Below the pieces are notes generated by a model. The model saw only the letters and a list, made by a program, of their open reading frames with translations, made no database searches and was not told the DNA's origin. Source: Prochlorococcus sp. AG-670-O11 (GTDB lineage: Bacteria > Cyanobacteriota > Cyanobacteriia > PCC-6307 > Cyanobiaceae). Taken from it: 16,951 bases of DNA. Of this stretch, positions 1 through 8,492 are shown piece by piece. The stretch is taken from positions 1-16,951 of the forward strand of contig QCTA01000015.1 of assembly GCA_003211335.1 (NCBI GenBank), written 5' to 3'. Every line of letters begins with the position of its first letter. Within the stretch, counting starts at the first letter, position 1. The position numbers were made by a program, and so were the translations under genes.

Positions 1-2
1 CT

Positions 3-1544
3 TTTTTAAGTTTCTTTAGTTTTTGTTCAGCAAAAGATGTAACGGCGGCTGAAAAGATAAATATCAAGTTCGAAGAGATGTCAATCCCTTTAACTATAGA
101 TCAATTATTAAACTTAGAGAATCATAAGGATGATTCTACAGAAGTAATAGAATGGTTTAAGCAAAATGGTTTTTTAAAAGTATTTGAGATATCAAGATTT
201 TTAAAGTACCCAGTTTTTAAAGAAGAAAGTTTAAACAGGCAAGTATTAAGAAGTTGGGTAGGTAGCAAGATTCTTTCTGAATTAAGTAATACTATTTTGG
301 TTCCGAATGACAAAGATGGTATTAAGATTTTTAATACAATAGAAAGTTTGTTGGAAGTCAAAAATGAAGTTTCGACTTTGGACATCCTAAAGGCTTTACC
401 TTCAGAAGAAATTTCATTAGATATTGATAGTCTAATTTTAATAATTTCTTCATGGAAAAAGGAATTAGCAAAACAACAAAGTCTAAACCTAAAATTAAAA
501 TCATTAGAAAAAACCAATAACTCTTTTTCCAAGAAAAAAATATATAAAGGGGATTCGGATCTTATAAAAATTAATAAGAAAATTTATTCGCCTCATAGAG
601 GTGAGCCTTTAAAAATTGAATTATGGCAAAATAAGAAAACCAAATCAAATAAAGATCTAATTATATTTATGCCAGGACTTGGAGGGAATATTGATAATTT
701 TAGATGGATTGGCATTGAATTAACTAAGAGAGGTTGGCCCGTATTATTTATAGACCATAAAGGAAGTAATTCAGAGGCTTTTTTGGAAGTTATCGAAGGT
801 ACTAATTCAATTCCAACTAGTGCTGACTTTTTCTTATACCGTATCAAAGATTTAGATGCAGTAATAAAAGCGCATAATAATGGGAAATTAGGATTAGCCA
901 ATGATTCATATATTTTAATGGGACATTCATTAGGAGCTTTAATAGCTTTTTTGTATGAGGGTGATTTACCAAAAGATGACTTTGAAAAAAGATGTGATTT
1001 AGCTTTAAAAGATTTTGCAATAACAAATTTATCAAAATTAATCCAATGTCAATTAAACGAAATTCCATTACCCGAAATAATCAATTCAAAGAAAGCAAAT
1101 GGAATCATAGGATTTAATTCATTTGGCAGCTTAATCTGGCCAAATGAAAAAAATTCTGGAATTGAAATTCCAGTACTGTTAATTGGAGGAACTTATGATC
1201 TTATAACTCCCTTAATAAGTGAGCAATTCAAAGTATTTTTATCTACGACTAATAATCCTGTAAATAGATTCTTGATTATTGAGGGATCAAGTCATTTTTC
1301 ACCAATAAGAATCAATAATAAGTATTCAGAAAATATCGAAAATAATGATATTTTTAAAATCAATAAATCTTTTATTGGATCAAATCCTTACTCTTTTCAA
1401 AATTTATCTTTAAAAGTTATCGTAGAGTTTTTAGAAAATATAAAAAATAATGAAAGCATTAAAGTTATAAAAAATCAAACAGAAAGCAATCTTGATTTTC
1501 ATCTTTTAGATAGAAAAACTTTAAAAGCTATAATCAAAAATTAG
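3..1544 (+). CDS. DUF1400 plus alpha/beta hydrolase, exported; 5' end missing
   Basis: Probable secreted or lumenal serine hydrolase; the substrate is unknown. An ATG at 78 gives 488 residues, but the frame is open upstream to the window edge and reads FLSFFSFCSAKDVTAAEKI, which looks like the end of a signal peptide followed by the conserved start of a DUF1400 domain. The true start therefore lies before base 1. Numbered from the ATG at 78, the DUF1400-like helical region covers about 1-140 and the hydrolase fold about 175-460. The nucleophile elbow is GHSLG with Ser284; Asp374 (in GGTYDLITP) and His406 (in EGSSHFSP) are the likely acid and base. An oxyanion-type PGLGG sits at 199-203. Its stop overlaps the convergent permease stop by 4 bp. 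The fold and domain pair are fairly sure; the lumenal/periplasmic location is inferred. Confidence 0.85.
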   Translation, partial: FLSFFSFCSAKDVTAAEKINIKFEEMSIPLTIDQLLNLENHKDDSTEVIEWFKQNGFLKVFEISRFLKYPVFKEESLNRQVLRSWVGSKILSELSNTILVPNDKDGIKIFNTIESLLEVKNEVSTLDILKALPSEEISLDIDSLILIISSWKKELAKQQSLNLKLKSLEKTNNSFSKKKIYKGDSDLIKINKKIYSPHRGEPLKIELWQNKKTKSNKDLIIFMPGLGGNIDNFRWIGIELTKRGWPVLFIDHKGSNSEAFLEVIEGTNSIPTSADFFLYRIKDLDAVIKAHNNGKLGLANDSYILMGHSLGALIAFLYEGDLPKDDFEKRCDLALKDFAITNLSKLIQCQLNEIPLPEIINSKKANGIIGFNSFGSLIWPNEKNSGIEIPVLLIGGTYDLITPLISEQFKVFLSTTNNPVNRFLIIEGSSHFSPIRINNKYSENIENNDIFKINKSFIGSNPYSFQNLSLKVIVEFLENIKNNESIKVIKNQTESNLDFHLLDRKTLKAIIKN

Positions 1545-2563
1545 TATTCAATTCGAGGATCTAATATAGCAATTAAAATATCCACAAAAAGATTTAATGA
1601 CACTATTAGTAAAGAGGTGACAATTACTATTCCTTGAACAACAGTATAATCTCTTTGGGAAATAGCTTCATGTAACCTTAAAGCTATCCCTGGCCATGAA
1701 AAAGTAACTTCGAAAAGAAGCGCTCCTCCTGCTAAAGAAGCTATTGTTAAGCCTGAAATCGTAACAATAGGCAAAAGTGCATTAGGTAAAGAGTGATTTA
1801 AGATAATATTCCTTCTTGAAATTCCTCTGCATAAAGCTGCATTTACATAATCACTTTTTAGTGTCTTGTCTAAATTTATTCTTAAAGATCTACTAAAAAT
1901 TCCGCTCAAAAGAAACCCAAGAGTTATTGAAGGAAGCGCAAGATGATATAGGCTTTCTCTTAAGTAGATAAGATTATTATTTAGAAGACTATCTAAAACT
2001 AGAAAGCCTGTAATTTTAGGTTGGCTATAAGTGATTGGGAACCTCCCACCAATTGGAAAAATTCTTAAATATACCGAAAATATTAATTGAGCTAAAATTG
2101 CCCCCCAGAAAGGTGGAATTGCATATGAAGAGATTCCTATTACTCTAGCTATGTAATCTCCTTTTTTCCCTTTATTTTTTAAACCAAAAAAACCAAGCGG
2201 AAAGCCTATTAAGATTGCAAAGAATATTGAAAAGATACCTAGTTCTAAACTCGCTGGTAATGATTTAAGAATAATATCAAGAACAGGTTCTTGAGTACTT
2301 AAAGATTCTCCGAAATTTAAGTGCAAAATATTGTTAATGTAAGAAAGATATTGACTAAGAAGAGATTCATTTAACCCTAATTTATATCTAAGAATTTCTC
2401 TTGAAGCTTCATTAGCCCCAGATCCTAAAATTGCGTCAACTGGGTCTCCCGGCGCAACTCTCAACAAAATAAAAACTAATGTAGATATAATCCACAACAT
2501 TAAAGGTATTAAAGAAATCTTTAATAAAGAATAATTTAAAAGTTTATTAAAATCTCTACTCAT
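1541..2563 (-). CDS. dppB: ABC transporter permease, DppB/OppB type
   Basis: Inner-membrane permease of a peptide/nickel-type (DppBC-like) uptake transporter. Near the N-terminus the hydrophobic LIPLMLWIISTLVFILLR is followed by RVAPGDPVDAIL, the usual DppB opening. Several further membrane segments follow, and a cytoplasmic EAA-like loop (SLPNALLPIVTISG) lies in the C-terminal third. The protein ends LDPRIEY, as is common in the family. I prefer the ATG at 2563 (340 residues), which overlaps the solute-binding gene stop by 8 bp. A GTG at 2581 would give 346 residues and a 26-bp overlap. Either way the two genes are probably translationally coupled. No second permease (DppC) or ATPase (DppD/F) gene is present in the window. 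The actual substrate cannot be told from sequence, and the gene symbol is by family only. Confidence 0.9.
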   Translation of the reverse strand: MSRDFNKLLNYSLLKISLIPLMLWIISTLVFILLRVAPGDPVDAILGSGANEASREILRYKLGLNESLLSQYLSYINNILHLNFGESLSTQEPVLDIILKSLPASLELGIFSIFFAILIGFPLGFFGLKNKGKKGDYIARVIGISSYAIPPFWGAILAQLIFSVYLRIFPIGGRFPITYSQPKITGFLVLDSLLNNNLIYLRESLYHLALPSITLGFLLSGIFSRSLRINLDKTLKSDYVNAALCRGISRRNIILNHSLPNALLPIVTISGLTIASLAGGALLFEVTFSWPGIALRLHEAISQRDYTVVQGIVIVTSLLIVSLNLFVDILIAILDPRIEY

Positions 2564-4127
2564 TAATAAATTTGAGATCACTCATTAAAATAATTCCTGC
2601 ACCATTAAAAATAGGTTTTGAAATTTCATTTTGCGACCAAGCTTTCTGAGATGAAATCCATATTGGAATATAAGGTATTGATTCTGAAGCTATTTTCTCT
2701 ATTTCAATTAATTTTGCTAATCTTTCTTTACCGTTTAAGTTTTCGCTATCAAGAAATAAATCTTCTACTGTATTTGATCCCCAAAAACTTCCGCTGTAAA
2801 CTGATTCTCCTTTTTTACAGTTTTTACCATCTATTTCACTGCAACTTAGAAGGGGTGTTAAATATGCCTCGGGGTCAGAATAAGCACCTGTCCAATCAAG
2901 AATAACCGCTGTATATATTCCTAAATTTAGATTTTTATAAATAGTTGTGGACTCTACTCCGTTAAGTTTAATATTAATACATTCATTCAAAATATTTTTT
3001 ATTTGTTCTTGCCAAGAAAGAGCAATAAGTTTATCAGCAGGTACATTAGATCTATAAGTAAGAGGAAAATCTAAAACATTACCATTACAGTAACCTTCTT
3101 TTTGTAGTAACACTTTTGCTTCTAAGGGATCATATTTTGGCCATAATTCTTCCTTATTTTTTTTATAAATTGGTGGAACAAGCGATCTTGAGGGTTGCCT
3201 TAATCCATAACTAACCTTTTCGCTAATGAATTCCCTATTAAGACTTTTAGCTATAGCCAACCTTACATTAAGATTATTTAAGGGATAAGAATTTGTTCTT
3301 AGACTAATAAAACTTATTTCTGTAGCAGGACTCTTACCTTCTTTAATTTTTTTGTTATTGCTTAATAAATTTAAATTATTTCTTTGAATATCATCAATTG
3401 AATTTGATAAAAGAACGTCAATTTGTTTACTTTTTAGAGCTCCGAAAAGAGAAGAAGAGCTGGAATATCCAATAAAACTAATACCTTCATTATTAGGTTT
3501 ATCACTCCAATAATTTATATTTGGATCAATTATTTGAATTTCATTTGAAAATCTCTTCAATATATATTTACCTGTACCAACAAATTTATCATTTAAAAAT
3601 TTATCAGAATAATCTTTATAATAACTAGGTGAAATAGGTGTCAAATTTATAGATGTAAGTAAACCATTAACGGAGCTTGATGGTTTATTAAGATTAATGA
3701 TTACCTTATATTCGCTTGGAGTTTCTATAGATTTTATTTTATTCCCCAAGATATAATTCATTGTTCCGATTCTTTTAAATCTATCAAAAGAAAACTTTAT
3801 AGCATTTGAATTAAATAAAGTTCCATCATGAAAAAGAACATTTTCTTTTAGATTAATTATTATTTGTAATTTATCTTTTGAAAAAATTGGCATTCCTGAT
3901 GCTAATTCAGGAATCAATTCTCCTTCAGAATTTAATTCATATAAAGTATCACCAAGCGAACTTAATAATTGAAGTGATTTAAGAGTACTTGCCCTGGCAG
4001 GGTCTAAGGATTCAATTTTACCTGAACTTGCAACTATAATTCTTTTAGATTTATTATTAGAAACGCAAGAATATTGTGATAAAGAAATTAAAAAAACGAA
4101 TAAAGCTATTAAAAATTTATTGTGCAT
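2556..4127 (-). CDS. ABC transporter solute-binding protein, SBP_bac_5 (DppA/OppA) family
   Basis: Extracytoplasmic substrate-binding component of a peptide/nickel-type ABC transporter, 523 residues, a usual family length. The N-terminus is a signal peptide (hydrophobic core about 5-16) leading to Cys21. QYSC is a weak lipobox because position -3 is Gln rather than Leu, so lipid anchoring is likely but not certain. Family motifs follow: SLDPARAS (40-47), FHDGTLFNSNAIKFSFDR (99-116), and AIAKSLNREFI, the counterpart of the family's conserved AIxYAIDRE-type segment. WTGAYSDPEAYL falls in the C-terminal half. It overlaps the downstream permease gene and follows the 86-residue unknown by 21 bp. 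Peptides, nickel or another small solute are all possible. No strong ribosome binding site is visible before the ATG. Confidence 0.92.
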   Translation of the reverse strand: MHNKFLIALFVFLISLSQYSCVSNNKSKRIIVASSGKIESLDPARASTLKSLQLLSSLGDTLYELNSEGELIPELASGMPIFSKDKLQIIINLKENVLFHDGTLFNSNAIKFSFDRFKRIGTMNYILGNKIKSIETPSEYKVIINLNKPSSSVNGLLTSINLTPISPSYYKDYSDKFLNDKFVGTGKYILKRFSNEIQIIDPNINYWSDKPNNEGISFIGYSSSSSLFGALKSKQIDVLLSNSIDDIQRNNLNLLSNNKKIKEGKSPATEISFISLRTNSYPLNNLNVRLAIAKSLNREFISEKVSYGLRQPSRSLVPPIYKKNKEELWPKYDPLEAKVLLQKEGYCNGNVLDFPLTYRSNVPADKLIALSWQEQIKNILNECINIKLNGVESTTIYKNLNLGIYTAVILDWTGAYSDPEAYLTPLLSCSEIDGKNCKKGESVYSGSFWGSNTVEDLFLDSENLNGKERLAKLIEIEKIASESIPYIPIWISSQKAWSQNEISKPIFNGAGIILMSDLKFINE

Positions 4128-4148
4128 AACATTTGATTTTTCAGTAAT

Positions 4149-4409
4149 TTACTTTTCATTAAAAGTATCAGAGCAATAGGTTTGTAGTGTAATTTGATTA
4201 ATTTCCAAGGAGAATGTCTTATTAACTTCCAAAGCGAAGGGCCACTCTCTTATCCAACAAACATTACTCTCTGGGTTAATTCCTACAACCTGAAATGTCT
4301 TTTGACTATTTTTAATTTTTACACACGCTCCTTTATAGAGGTTTTTACAACTGTTATTAGGATTAAATTTAAAATTATTTTTAATTTCTACTAATTTTGA
4401 AAAACTCAT
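4149..4409 (-). CDS. small conserved-looking hypothetical protein, 86 aa
   Basis: I do not recognise a named family. The product is soluble, without a signal peptide or membrane segment. It resembles a small beta-rich domain: LYKGACVKIKNSQKTFQVVG looks like an SH3/KOW-type strand-turn-strand, followed by CWIREWPFALE and a hydrophobic EINQITLQTY strand. Short proteins with a similar W(I/V)REWP motif occur, from memory, in other marine picocyanobacteria, which together with its place in a tight same-strand run argues that it is real. It has four Cys residues. It lies between hom (62-bp gap) and the solute-binding protein gene (21-bp gap). The ATG at 4409 follows a hairpin (4426-4454) whose 3' arm on this strand contains the purine stretch AAAGAGAG, which may affect translation. 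An overlapping opposite-strand open frame is judged a shadow. Confidence 0.7.
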   Translation of the reverse strand: MSFSKLVEIKNNFKFNPNNSCKNLYKGACVKIKNSQKTFQVVGINPESNVCWIREWPFALEVNKTFSLEINQITLQTYCSDTFNEK

Positions 4410-4425
4410 TACATAAATACATTTC

Positions 4426-4454
4426 CTCTCTTTGGTTTAACAAGCTAAAGAGAG
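4426..4454. repeat. hairpin between hom and the 86-aa gene
   Basis: Perfect 8-bp inverted repeat CTCTCTTT / AAAGAGAG. Read as plus-strand RNA the pairing continues through G-U, G-C, U-G, U-A and U-A to a 3-nt loop (AAC), giving a 13-bp stem. On the minus strand the two G-U pairs become C-A mismatches, so the stem is shorter there. No T-run directly follows on either strand, so it is not a standard intrinsic terminator. Its role is unknown. Confidence 0.55.
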
Positions 4455-4471
4455 ATGTGCAATTGTTTTTT

Positions 4472-5773
4472 TCAAATACAACTTAATTGGCTAGCAATTA
4501 ATTCAACTTCAGAAAGAGCATTTATTTCCTTCTTTGATTTTTCAAATTTACCATTTGAGACTTCGTGTGTGATAACAACAATTTCTGCTTTATTTTCACT
4601 TGCATCTAATTGGACAATTGATTCTATTGATACATCATTCTTACCAAAGAGATCTCCAATCTTACCAATCACTCCTGGACTATCTAAACAAATAATTCTT
4701 AGATAATTCTTTTTTGATATTTGATTAAAATCAATGGTATGACAATCTCTCCAAAAATTAAAAGATAATAATGGATCAATGGATTTCGTATCCTTTGTTA
4801 ATGAAGACTGAAGATTTAAAATATCAGAAACAACAGAAGCAGCGGTTGGTCCACTCCCCGCACCTGGTCCGTACAACATTATTTCCCCTAGAGGATCAGC
4901 ATCTATAAGGATGGCATTATTCACACCATCAACCGTTGCCAAAGGATGAGATTTGGGGATTAAAGAAGGACCTACCCAAATATTTAGGGAAAGAGAATCA
5001 TTAATGTTGATAGCATTTCTTTCAGAAAAGGCTAAAAGTTTTATTTCAAAACCTAGTTTATTTGCATATTCAATATCTTTAATATCTATTTGATTTATAC
5101 CCTCTGTACTAATTGAATCTCTATTTATTTTACCTCCAAATGCGAGTTCAGAAAGAATTGAAATCTTATCAGCAGCATCATGTCCTTCAACATCAGCAGT
5201 TGGATCAAATTCTGCGAAACCAAGTTTCTGAGCTAATTGTAATGTTGCCTTATAATCAGCTTTTTCATTTGACATTTTTGTAAGTATAAAATTTGTTGTA
5301 CCGTTTATTATCCCAACCATTTTATTTATTTGATTACTTTTAAGAGATCTTTTTAAAGGTTCAATTATTGGAATCCCTCCACATACTGCTGCTTCTGTTA
5401 AAACATAGACTCCATTCTTAGCAGCTGTGGAATATATTTCACTCCCATATCTTGCAATTACCGCTTTATTAGCTGTAACTACTGATTTTCGAGCCTTTAA
5501 AGATTTTAGAATTATATCCCTCGCTATATCTGTACCTCCCATTACTTCTACAATCACGTCAACATTTGGATCTTTAATTAATTCATAAGGATCATTTATT
5601 AATAGATTATTCTCTAATTTAATGTCCCTTTTTTTGTTGATATTTTTAACAGCTATTCCTACAATTTCTATATCTTTTAAAATTGGATGTAGGTCATTTG
5701 TCGATTTTAGGATTTTATAAATACCTTTTCCTACAGTTCCAAAACCAATAATTCCAATTTTATATTTTTGCAT
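4472..5773 (-). CDS. hom: homoserine dehydrogenase
   Basis: Cytosolic NAD(P)H-dependent enzyme that reduces aspartate semialdehyde to homoserine, the branch step to threonine and methionine. At 433 residues it is the monofunctional form with a C-terminal ACT domain. The Rossmann glycine motif GIIGFGTVGKG is at 7-17. VVTANKAV (98-105) carries the conserved Lys103. The substrate-binding signature AEFDPTADVEGHDAADK is at 187-203. GPGAGSGPTAASVVSDI (302-318) contributes to the nucleotide site. The ACT domain, about 353-430 (RIICLDSPGVIGKIGDLF), is the usual site of threonine feedback inhibition. No aspartokinase domain is fused. The start ATG lies 35 bp downstream of sufE, so it is probably in the same transcript. 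Confidence 0.97.
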   Translation of the reverse strand: MQKYKIGIIGFGTVGKGIYKILKSTNDLHPILKDIEIVGIAVKNINKKRDIKLENNLLINDPYELIKDPNVDVIVEVMGGTDIARDIILKSLKARKSVVTANKAVIARYGSEIYSTAAKNGVYVLTEAAVCGGIPIIEPLKRSLKSNQINKMVGIINGTTNFILTKMSNEKADYKATLQLAQKLGFAEFDPTADVEGHDAADKISILSELAFGGKINRDSISTEGINQIDIKDIEYANKLGFEIKLLAFSERNAININDSLSLNIWVGPSLIPKSHPLATVDGVNNAILIDADPLGEIMLYGPGAGSGPTAASVVSDILNLQSSLTKDTKSIDPLLSFNFWRDCHTIDFNQISKKNYLRIICLDSPGVIGKIGDLFGKNDVSIESIVQLDASENKAEIVVITHEVSNGKFEKSKKEINALSEVELIASQLSCI

Positions 5774-5808
5774 TAGTTATTTTTAATTGTAATTTCAATT
5801 TTATAATA

Positions 5809-6234
5809 TTATTTCGACAAAAAATCATTTGCCTGAGACTGCATTTTTAAGAGAATATTTAAAAAACCATTTGATCTTGATGGGGTTAGACTTGCCTTTA
5901 GACCAGTATCTTCTATAAATTTATTGTTTAAATTAACGACTTGTTTTGGTGTTAATTCATTCATTCCATTGATAAGGAATGCAAGTAAACCCTTTGTTAT
6001 CAAAGCATCAGAATAGCCTTCCCAATAAAGTTTACCTTCTTGAATACTTGCTTTAACAAAGACTTCAGAAACACATCCTTGAACTTTATTTTCGGGAATT
6101 AAGATATTATTATTTGGAACTTTCAATTTTTTACCTAACCATAAAATAAACTCATATTTTCTTTTGGGATTTTCTGCGTTTTTCAGTTTCTCAACTAATT
6201 TATGTAATTCAGTATAAGTTTCTTTCTTTTCCAT
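5809..6234 (-). CDS. sufE: SufE family sulfur-transfer protein
   Basis: Accepts persulfide sulfur from a cysteine desulfurase (SufS) and passes it to the SufBCD scaffold in Fe-S cluster assembly, the main pathway in cyanobacteria. It is 141 residues, the standard SufE length. The active-site Cys54 lies in NKVQGCVSEVFV, the family signature. KYEFILWLGKKL (about 27-38) matches the conserved N-terminal helix and TPSRSNGFLNIL (117-128) matches the C-terminal conserved segment. There is no BolA fusion at the C-terminus. It lies 37 bp after the folate enzyme and 35 bp before hom in one same-strand run. The other suf genes are not in the window. Confidence 0.95.
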   Translation of the reverse strand: MEKKETYTELHKLVEKLKNAENPKRKYEFILWLGKKLKVPNNNILIPENKVQGCVSEVFVKASIQEGKLYWEGYSDALITKGLLAFLINGMNELTPKQVVNLNNKFIEDTGLKASLTPSRSNGFLNILLKMQSQANDFLSK

Positions 6235-6271
6235 CGTTATAAAACTATTAAATAACTAAATTAGATACACA

Positions 6272-6829
6272 CTATACTAATATTTCTTTTTCCGTAATAA
6301 AACCTGATAGAGGGATATCCCAATCAGCTCTAGTCAAAAATTTATCGCTTACACAATTAGAGGTTAAGATACCAATACATGGAATAGATCTCCAATTGTT
6401 ATCTTCCCTTAATTTATCAAAATATCCTCCACCGTATCCTAATCTTATTAAGTTTCCATCCACCGAAAGACATGGAATAAAAATCATACTAATTTTTTCA
6501 TAACTTAATTTATTTGAAGAATAAGGAGCTGGTATCCCATGTAAATCTTTAGATAATTGTTTCTTATCCCAGGCACAAAATAAGAGATTTTTGTTTTCTT
6601 CACATCTTGGCAAAGCCAATAGATATTCATGACCAAGACTTCTTAAATCAACTTCATTTTCAAGAGGCCAATATATCCCTATATACTTTTTTTTAAAATC
6701 TTTACAAAAAATAGAATCAAGATACTTTTTGACATTAATTTCAACATTCCTCATAACAGTAGATGAACTTTTTTTTCTCAAGTTTTTAAAAAATATTCTC
6801 TCAAAATTCTTTTTTTCTGAAATATGCAT
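6272..6829 (-). CDS. 5-formyltetrahydrofolate cyclo-ligase (MTHFS family)
   Basis: ATP-dependent conversion of 5-formyl-THF to 5,10-methenyl-THF, returning stored folate to the one-carbon pool; cytosolic. It is 185 residues, a normal family length. An N-terminal basic segment (KNLRKKSS) matches the family's RxxLRxxR-type substrate/ATP contact. YIGIYWPLENEVDL (49-62) matches the conserved core strand, and RLGYGGGYFDK (about 128-138) is the diagnostic glycine-rich ATP loop. The gene starts 9 bp after ruvC and precedes sufE by 37 bp. The identification rests on these motifs; the symbol (ygfA/fau/mthfs) varies between species so none is given. Confidence 0.93.
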   Translation of the reverse strand: MHISEKKNFERIFFKNLRKKSSSTVMRNVEINVKKYLDSIFCKDFKKKYIGIYWPLENEVDLRSLGHEYLLALPRCEENKNLLFCAWDKKQLSKDLHGIPAPYSSNKLSYEKISMIFIPCLSVDGNLIRLGYGGGYFDKLREDNNWRSIPCIGILTSNCVSDKFLTRADWDIPLSGFITEKEILV

Positions 6830-6838
6830 AATTTATAT

Positions 6839-7312
6839 CTAATTAAAGCCTTCTTCATTTAAATTTGTTAAGGCTATAGCTAATGCATCTGCTGAGTCAT
6901 CAGGTTTTGGCTCATGAGTTAAATTCAGGTTAAACATTACCGCTTCAATAACTTCTCTCTTTGATGCTTTGCCAGAGCCTGCAATAGTAAGCTTGACTTG
7001 AGAAGGTGCGTATTCACTAACTTTGATCTTCTTAGAAGCAAATACCATCATAATTACACCTCTAGCCTGAACAACGCTAATAGTAGTGCTAGATCTATAA
7101 AAGAAAAACTTCTCTACCGCAGCTATATCAGGTTTCCAATGATCAATTATTGTATTTAAGTCTTTAAAAATCTCAAAAAGTCTATCTTCTTCTTTATTTT
7201 TTTTATTAGTTTCAATTACACCACAATCAAGAAATATTTTCTTTTCGTTTTTAATCTCAATAATTCCATATCCAACTCTTCCTAATCCAGGGTCAATTCC
7301 AATAATCCTCAC
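6839..7312 (-). CDS. ruvC: Holliday junction resolvase RuvC
   Basis: Endonuclease that cuts Holliday junctions symmetrically, acting with RuvAB in recombinational repair. It is 157 residues, the usual length. The four acidic catalytic residues are visible: Asp7 in [14 protein letters not shown], Glu67 in AAVEKFFF, and Asp139 and Asp142 in [22 protein letters not shown] (80-88) is also conserved. The start is GTG at 7312, confirmed because it puts Asp7 at the canonical position. It begins 4 bp after the chlI stop, which suggests co-transcription and possibly translational coupling. Confidence 0.97.
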   Translation of the reverse strand: MRIIGIDPGLGRVGYGIIEIKNEKKIFLDCGVIETNKKNKEEDRLFEIFKDLNTIIDHWKPDIAAVEKFFFYRSSTTISVVQARGVIMMVFASKKIKVSEYAPSQVKLTIAGSGKASKREVIEAVMFNLNLTHEPKPDDSADALAIALTNLNEEGFN

Positions 7313-7316
7313 TTTA

Positions 7317-8405
7317 TTATTCTTTTAATTTTAATTGAAATTTAGAAAGTTCATCTTTTTCATTTAAATCAAATACTTTACAGAAAGCTTGAATGACTCT
7401 TTCACCTGAATCTACTTGCTCTAATGGATCTTTCCTTAGTCGATGTCTTAAAGAACAAGTAATTACTCTTGCGATATCTTCTTCTTGGACTTCAGTTCTT
7501 CCCTCAAATGCAGCAATTGCCCTTGCAGATCGATTAGTTACAATGTCGCCTCTTAAACCATCAACATCAAGTTCGCCACATATAGCCGATATATTTAATC
7601 TAAGATCCTCATCTAATTGAACTGAATTTAATATCTCTTGTGCTTTAATAACTTTTTGCTGAAGATCATCTTGCTGTTTCTCAACACTTATTGAGAATTC
7701 ATCGGGATTATCATCAAAGGAAGTTCGCTGATCAACAACTTTAACCCTCAATTCTGCATCTCTTACTGTCTTAACCTCAACGCTCATACCAAACCTATCT
7801 AACAACTGAGGTCTAAGCTCTCCTTCTTCTGGATTACCAGAGCCAATTAAAACAAATCTTGCAGGATGTCTAACTGAGACTCCCTCTCTCTCAACAGTAT
7901 TCCATCCAGATGCTGCGGAATCCAAAAGGACATCAACCAAATGATCGTCAAGAAGATTAACTTCATCTACGTATAACAAACCTCTATTAGCTTTTGCTAA
8001 TAAGCCTGGTTCAAAAGCTTTAATACCTTCGCTTAAAGCCTTTTCTATATCAATAGTTCCGCACAGTCTGTCTTCAGTTGCACCCAATGGTAAATCAATC
8101 ATTGGTACTTGTTTTTTATCTTTTTCTAAACTCTCTCCCTGTATAATTTTCTCTAAAACTTCTTTACTTTGTAAATCAGGATCTATAAGTGAGCTATTAT
8201 ATGGATCATCTTTTACTACATCTATCGCTGGTAACAAGTCTGCAAGAGCTCTTATAGTGGTCGATTTACCAGTTCCTCTATCACCCATAATCATTACTCC
8301 ACCAATTCTTGGATCAATAACATTTAACAAAAGAGCTAATTTCATTTCTTCTTGACCAATTACAGCCGTAAAAGGAAAAACTCTTCTTTTCTTTGTAGTA
8401 TTCAC
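7317..8405 (-). CDS. chlI: magnesium chelatase AAA+ subunit ChlI
   Basis: ATPase subunit of Mg-chelatase (ChlI/ChlD/ChlH), which inserts Mg2+ into protoporphyrin IX at the first committed step of chlorophyll synthesis. It is 362 residues, typical. Walker [10 protein letters not shown] is at 41-49 and Walker [11 protein letters not shown] at 142-151. [19 protein letters not shown] (188-206) covers sensor 1 and the arginine-finger region. The C-terminal helical AAA+ lid contains [13 protein letters not shown] and [11 protein letters not shown]. The start is GTG at 8405; [16 protein letters not shown] directly after it matches the usual ChlI N-terminus. It heads the run toward ruvC and is preceded by a 225-bp gap likely to hold its promoter. 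Confidence 0.97.
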   Translation of the reverse strand: MNTTKKRRVFPFTAVIGQEEMKLALLLNVIDPRIGGVMIMGDRGTGKSTTIRALADLLPAIDVVKDDPYNSSLIDPDLQSKEVLEKIIQGESLEKDKKQVPMIDLPLGATEDRLCGTIDIEKALSEGIKAFEPGLLAKANRGLLYVDEVNLLDDHLVDVLLDSAASGWNTVEREGVSVRHPARFVLIGSGNPEEGELRPQLLDRFGMSVEVKTVRDAELRVKVVDQRTSFDDNPDEFSISVEKQQDDLQQKVIKAQEILNSVQLDEDLRLNISAICGELDVDGLRGDIVTNRSARAIAAFEGRTEVQEEDIARVITCSLRHRLRKDPLEQVDSGERVIQAFCKVFDLNEKDELSKFQLKLKE

Positions 8406-8442
8406 AACTTTAGTTTTACTTTAATTTTCGAATGATCAATAG

Positions 8443-8448
8443 ATGATA
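8443..8448 (-). promoter_or_regulatory. candidate -10 element for chlI
   Basis: On the minus strand this reads TATCAT, placing a start site near 8436 and a leader of about 30 nt before the chlI GTG. The same hexamer lies before Yfr1. No clear -35 is seen, and in such AT-rich DNA the match alone is weak. Confidence 0.3.
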
Positions 8449-8492
8449 CTTCAGAAAATGTTATTAGTAAATATCCAAATCCAATTGAACGT

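Noticed and set aside
122..1068. Minus-strand open frames inside the hydrolase gene
   Set aside because: They lie wholly within a gene with clear motifs on the plus strand and show no domain or sensible hydrophobic pattern.
2618..2905. Plus-strand frame of about 95 codons inside the solute-binding gene
   Set aside because: Leucine/phenylalanine-rich mirror of an AT-rich coding strand; no ribosome binding site and full overlap with a recognised gene.
4194..4394. Plus-strand frame opposite the 86-aa hypothetical
   Set aside because: The minus-strand frame has spacing and orientation matching its neighbours and a more protein-like sequence; the plus frame is taken as its shadow.
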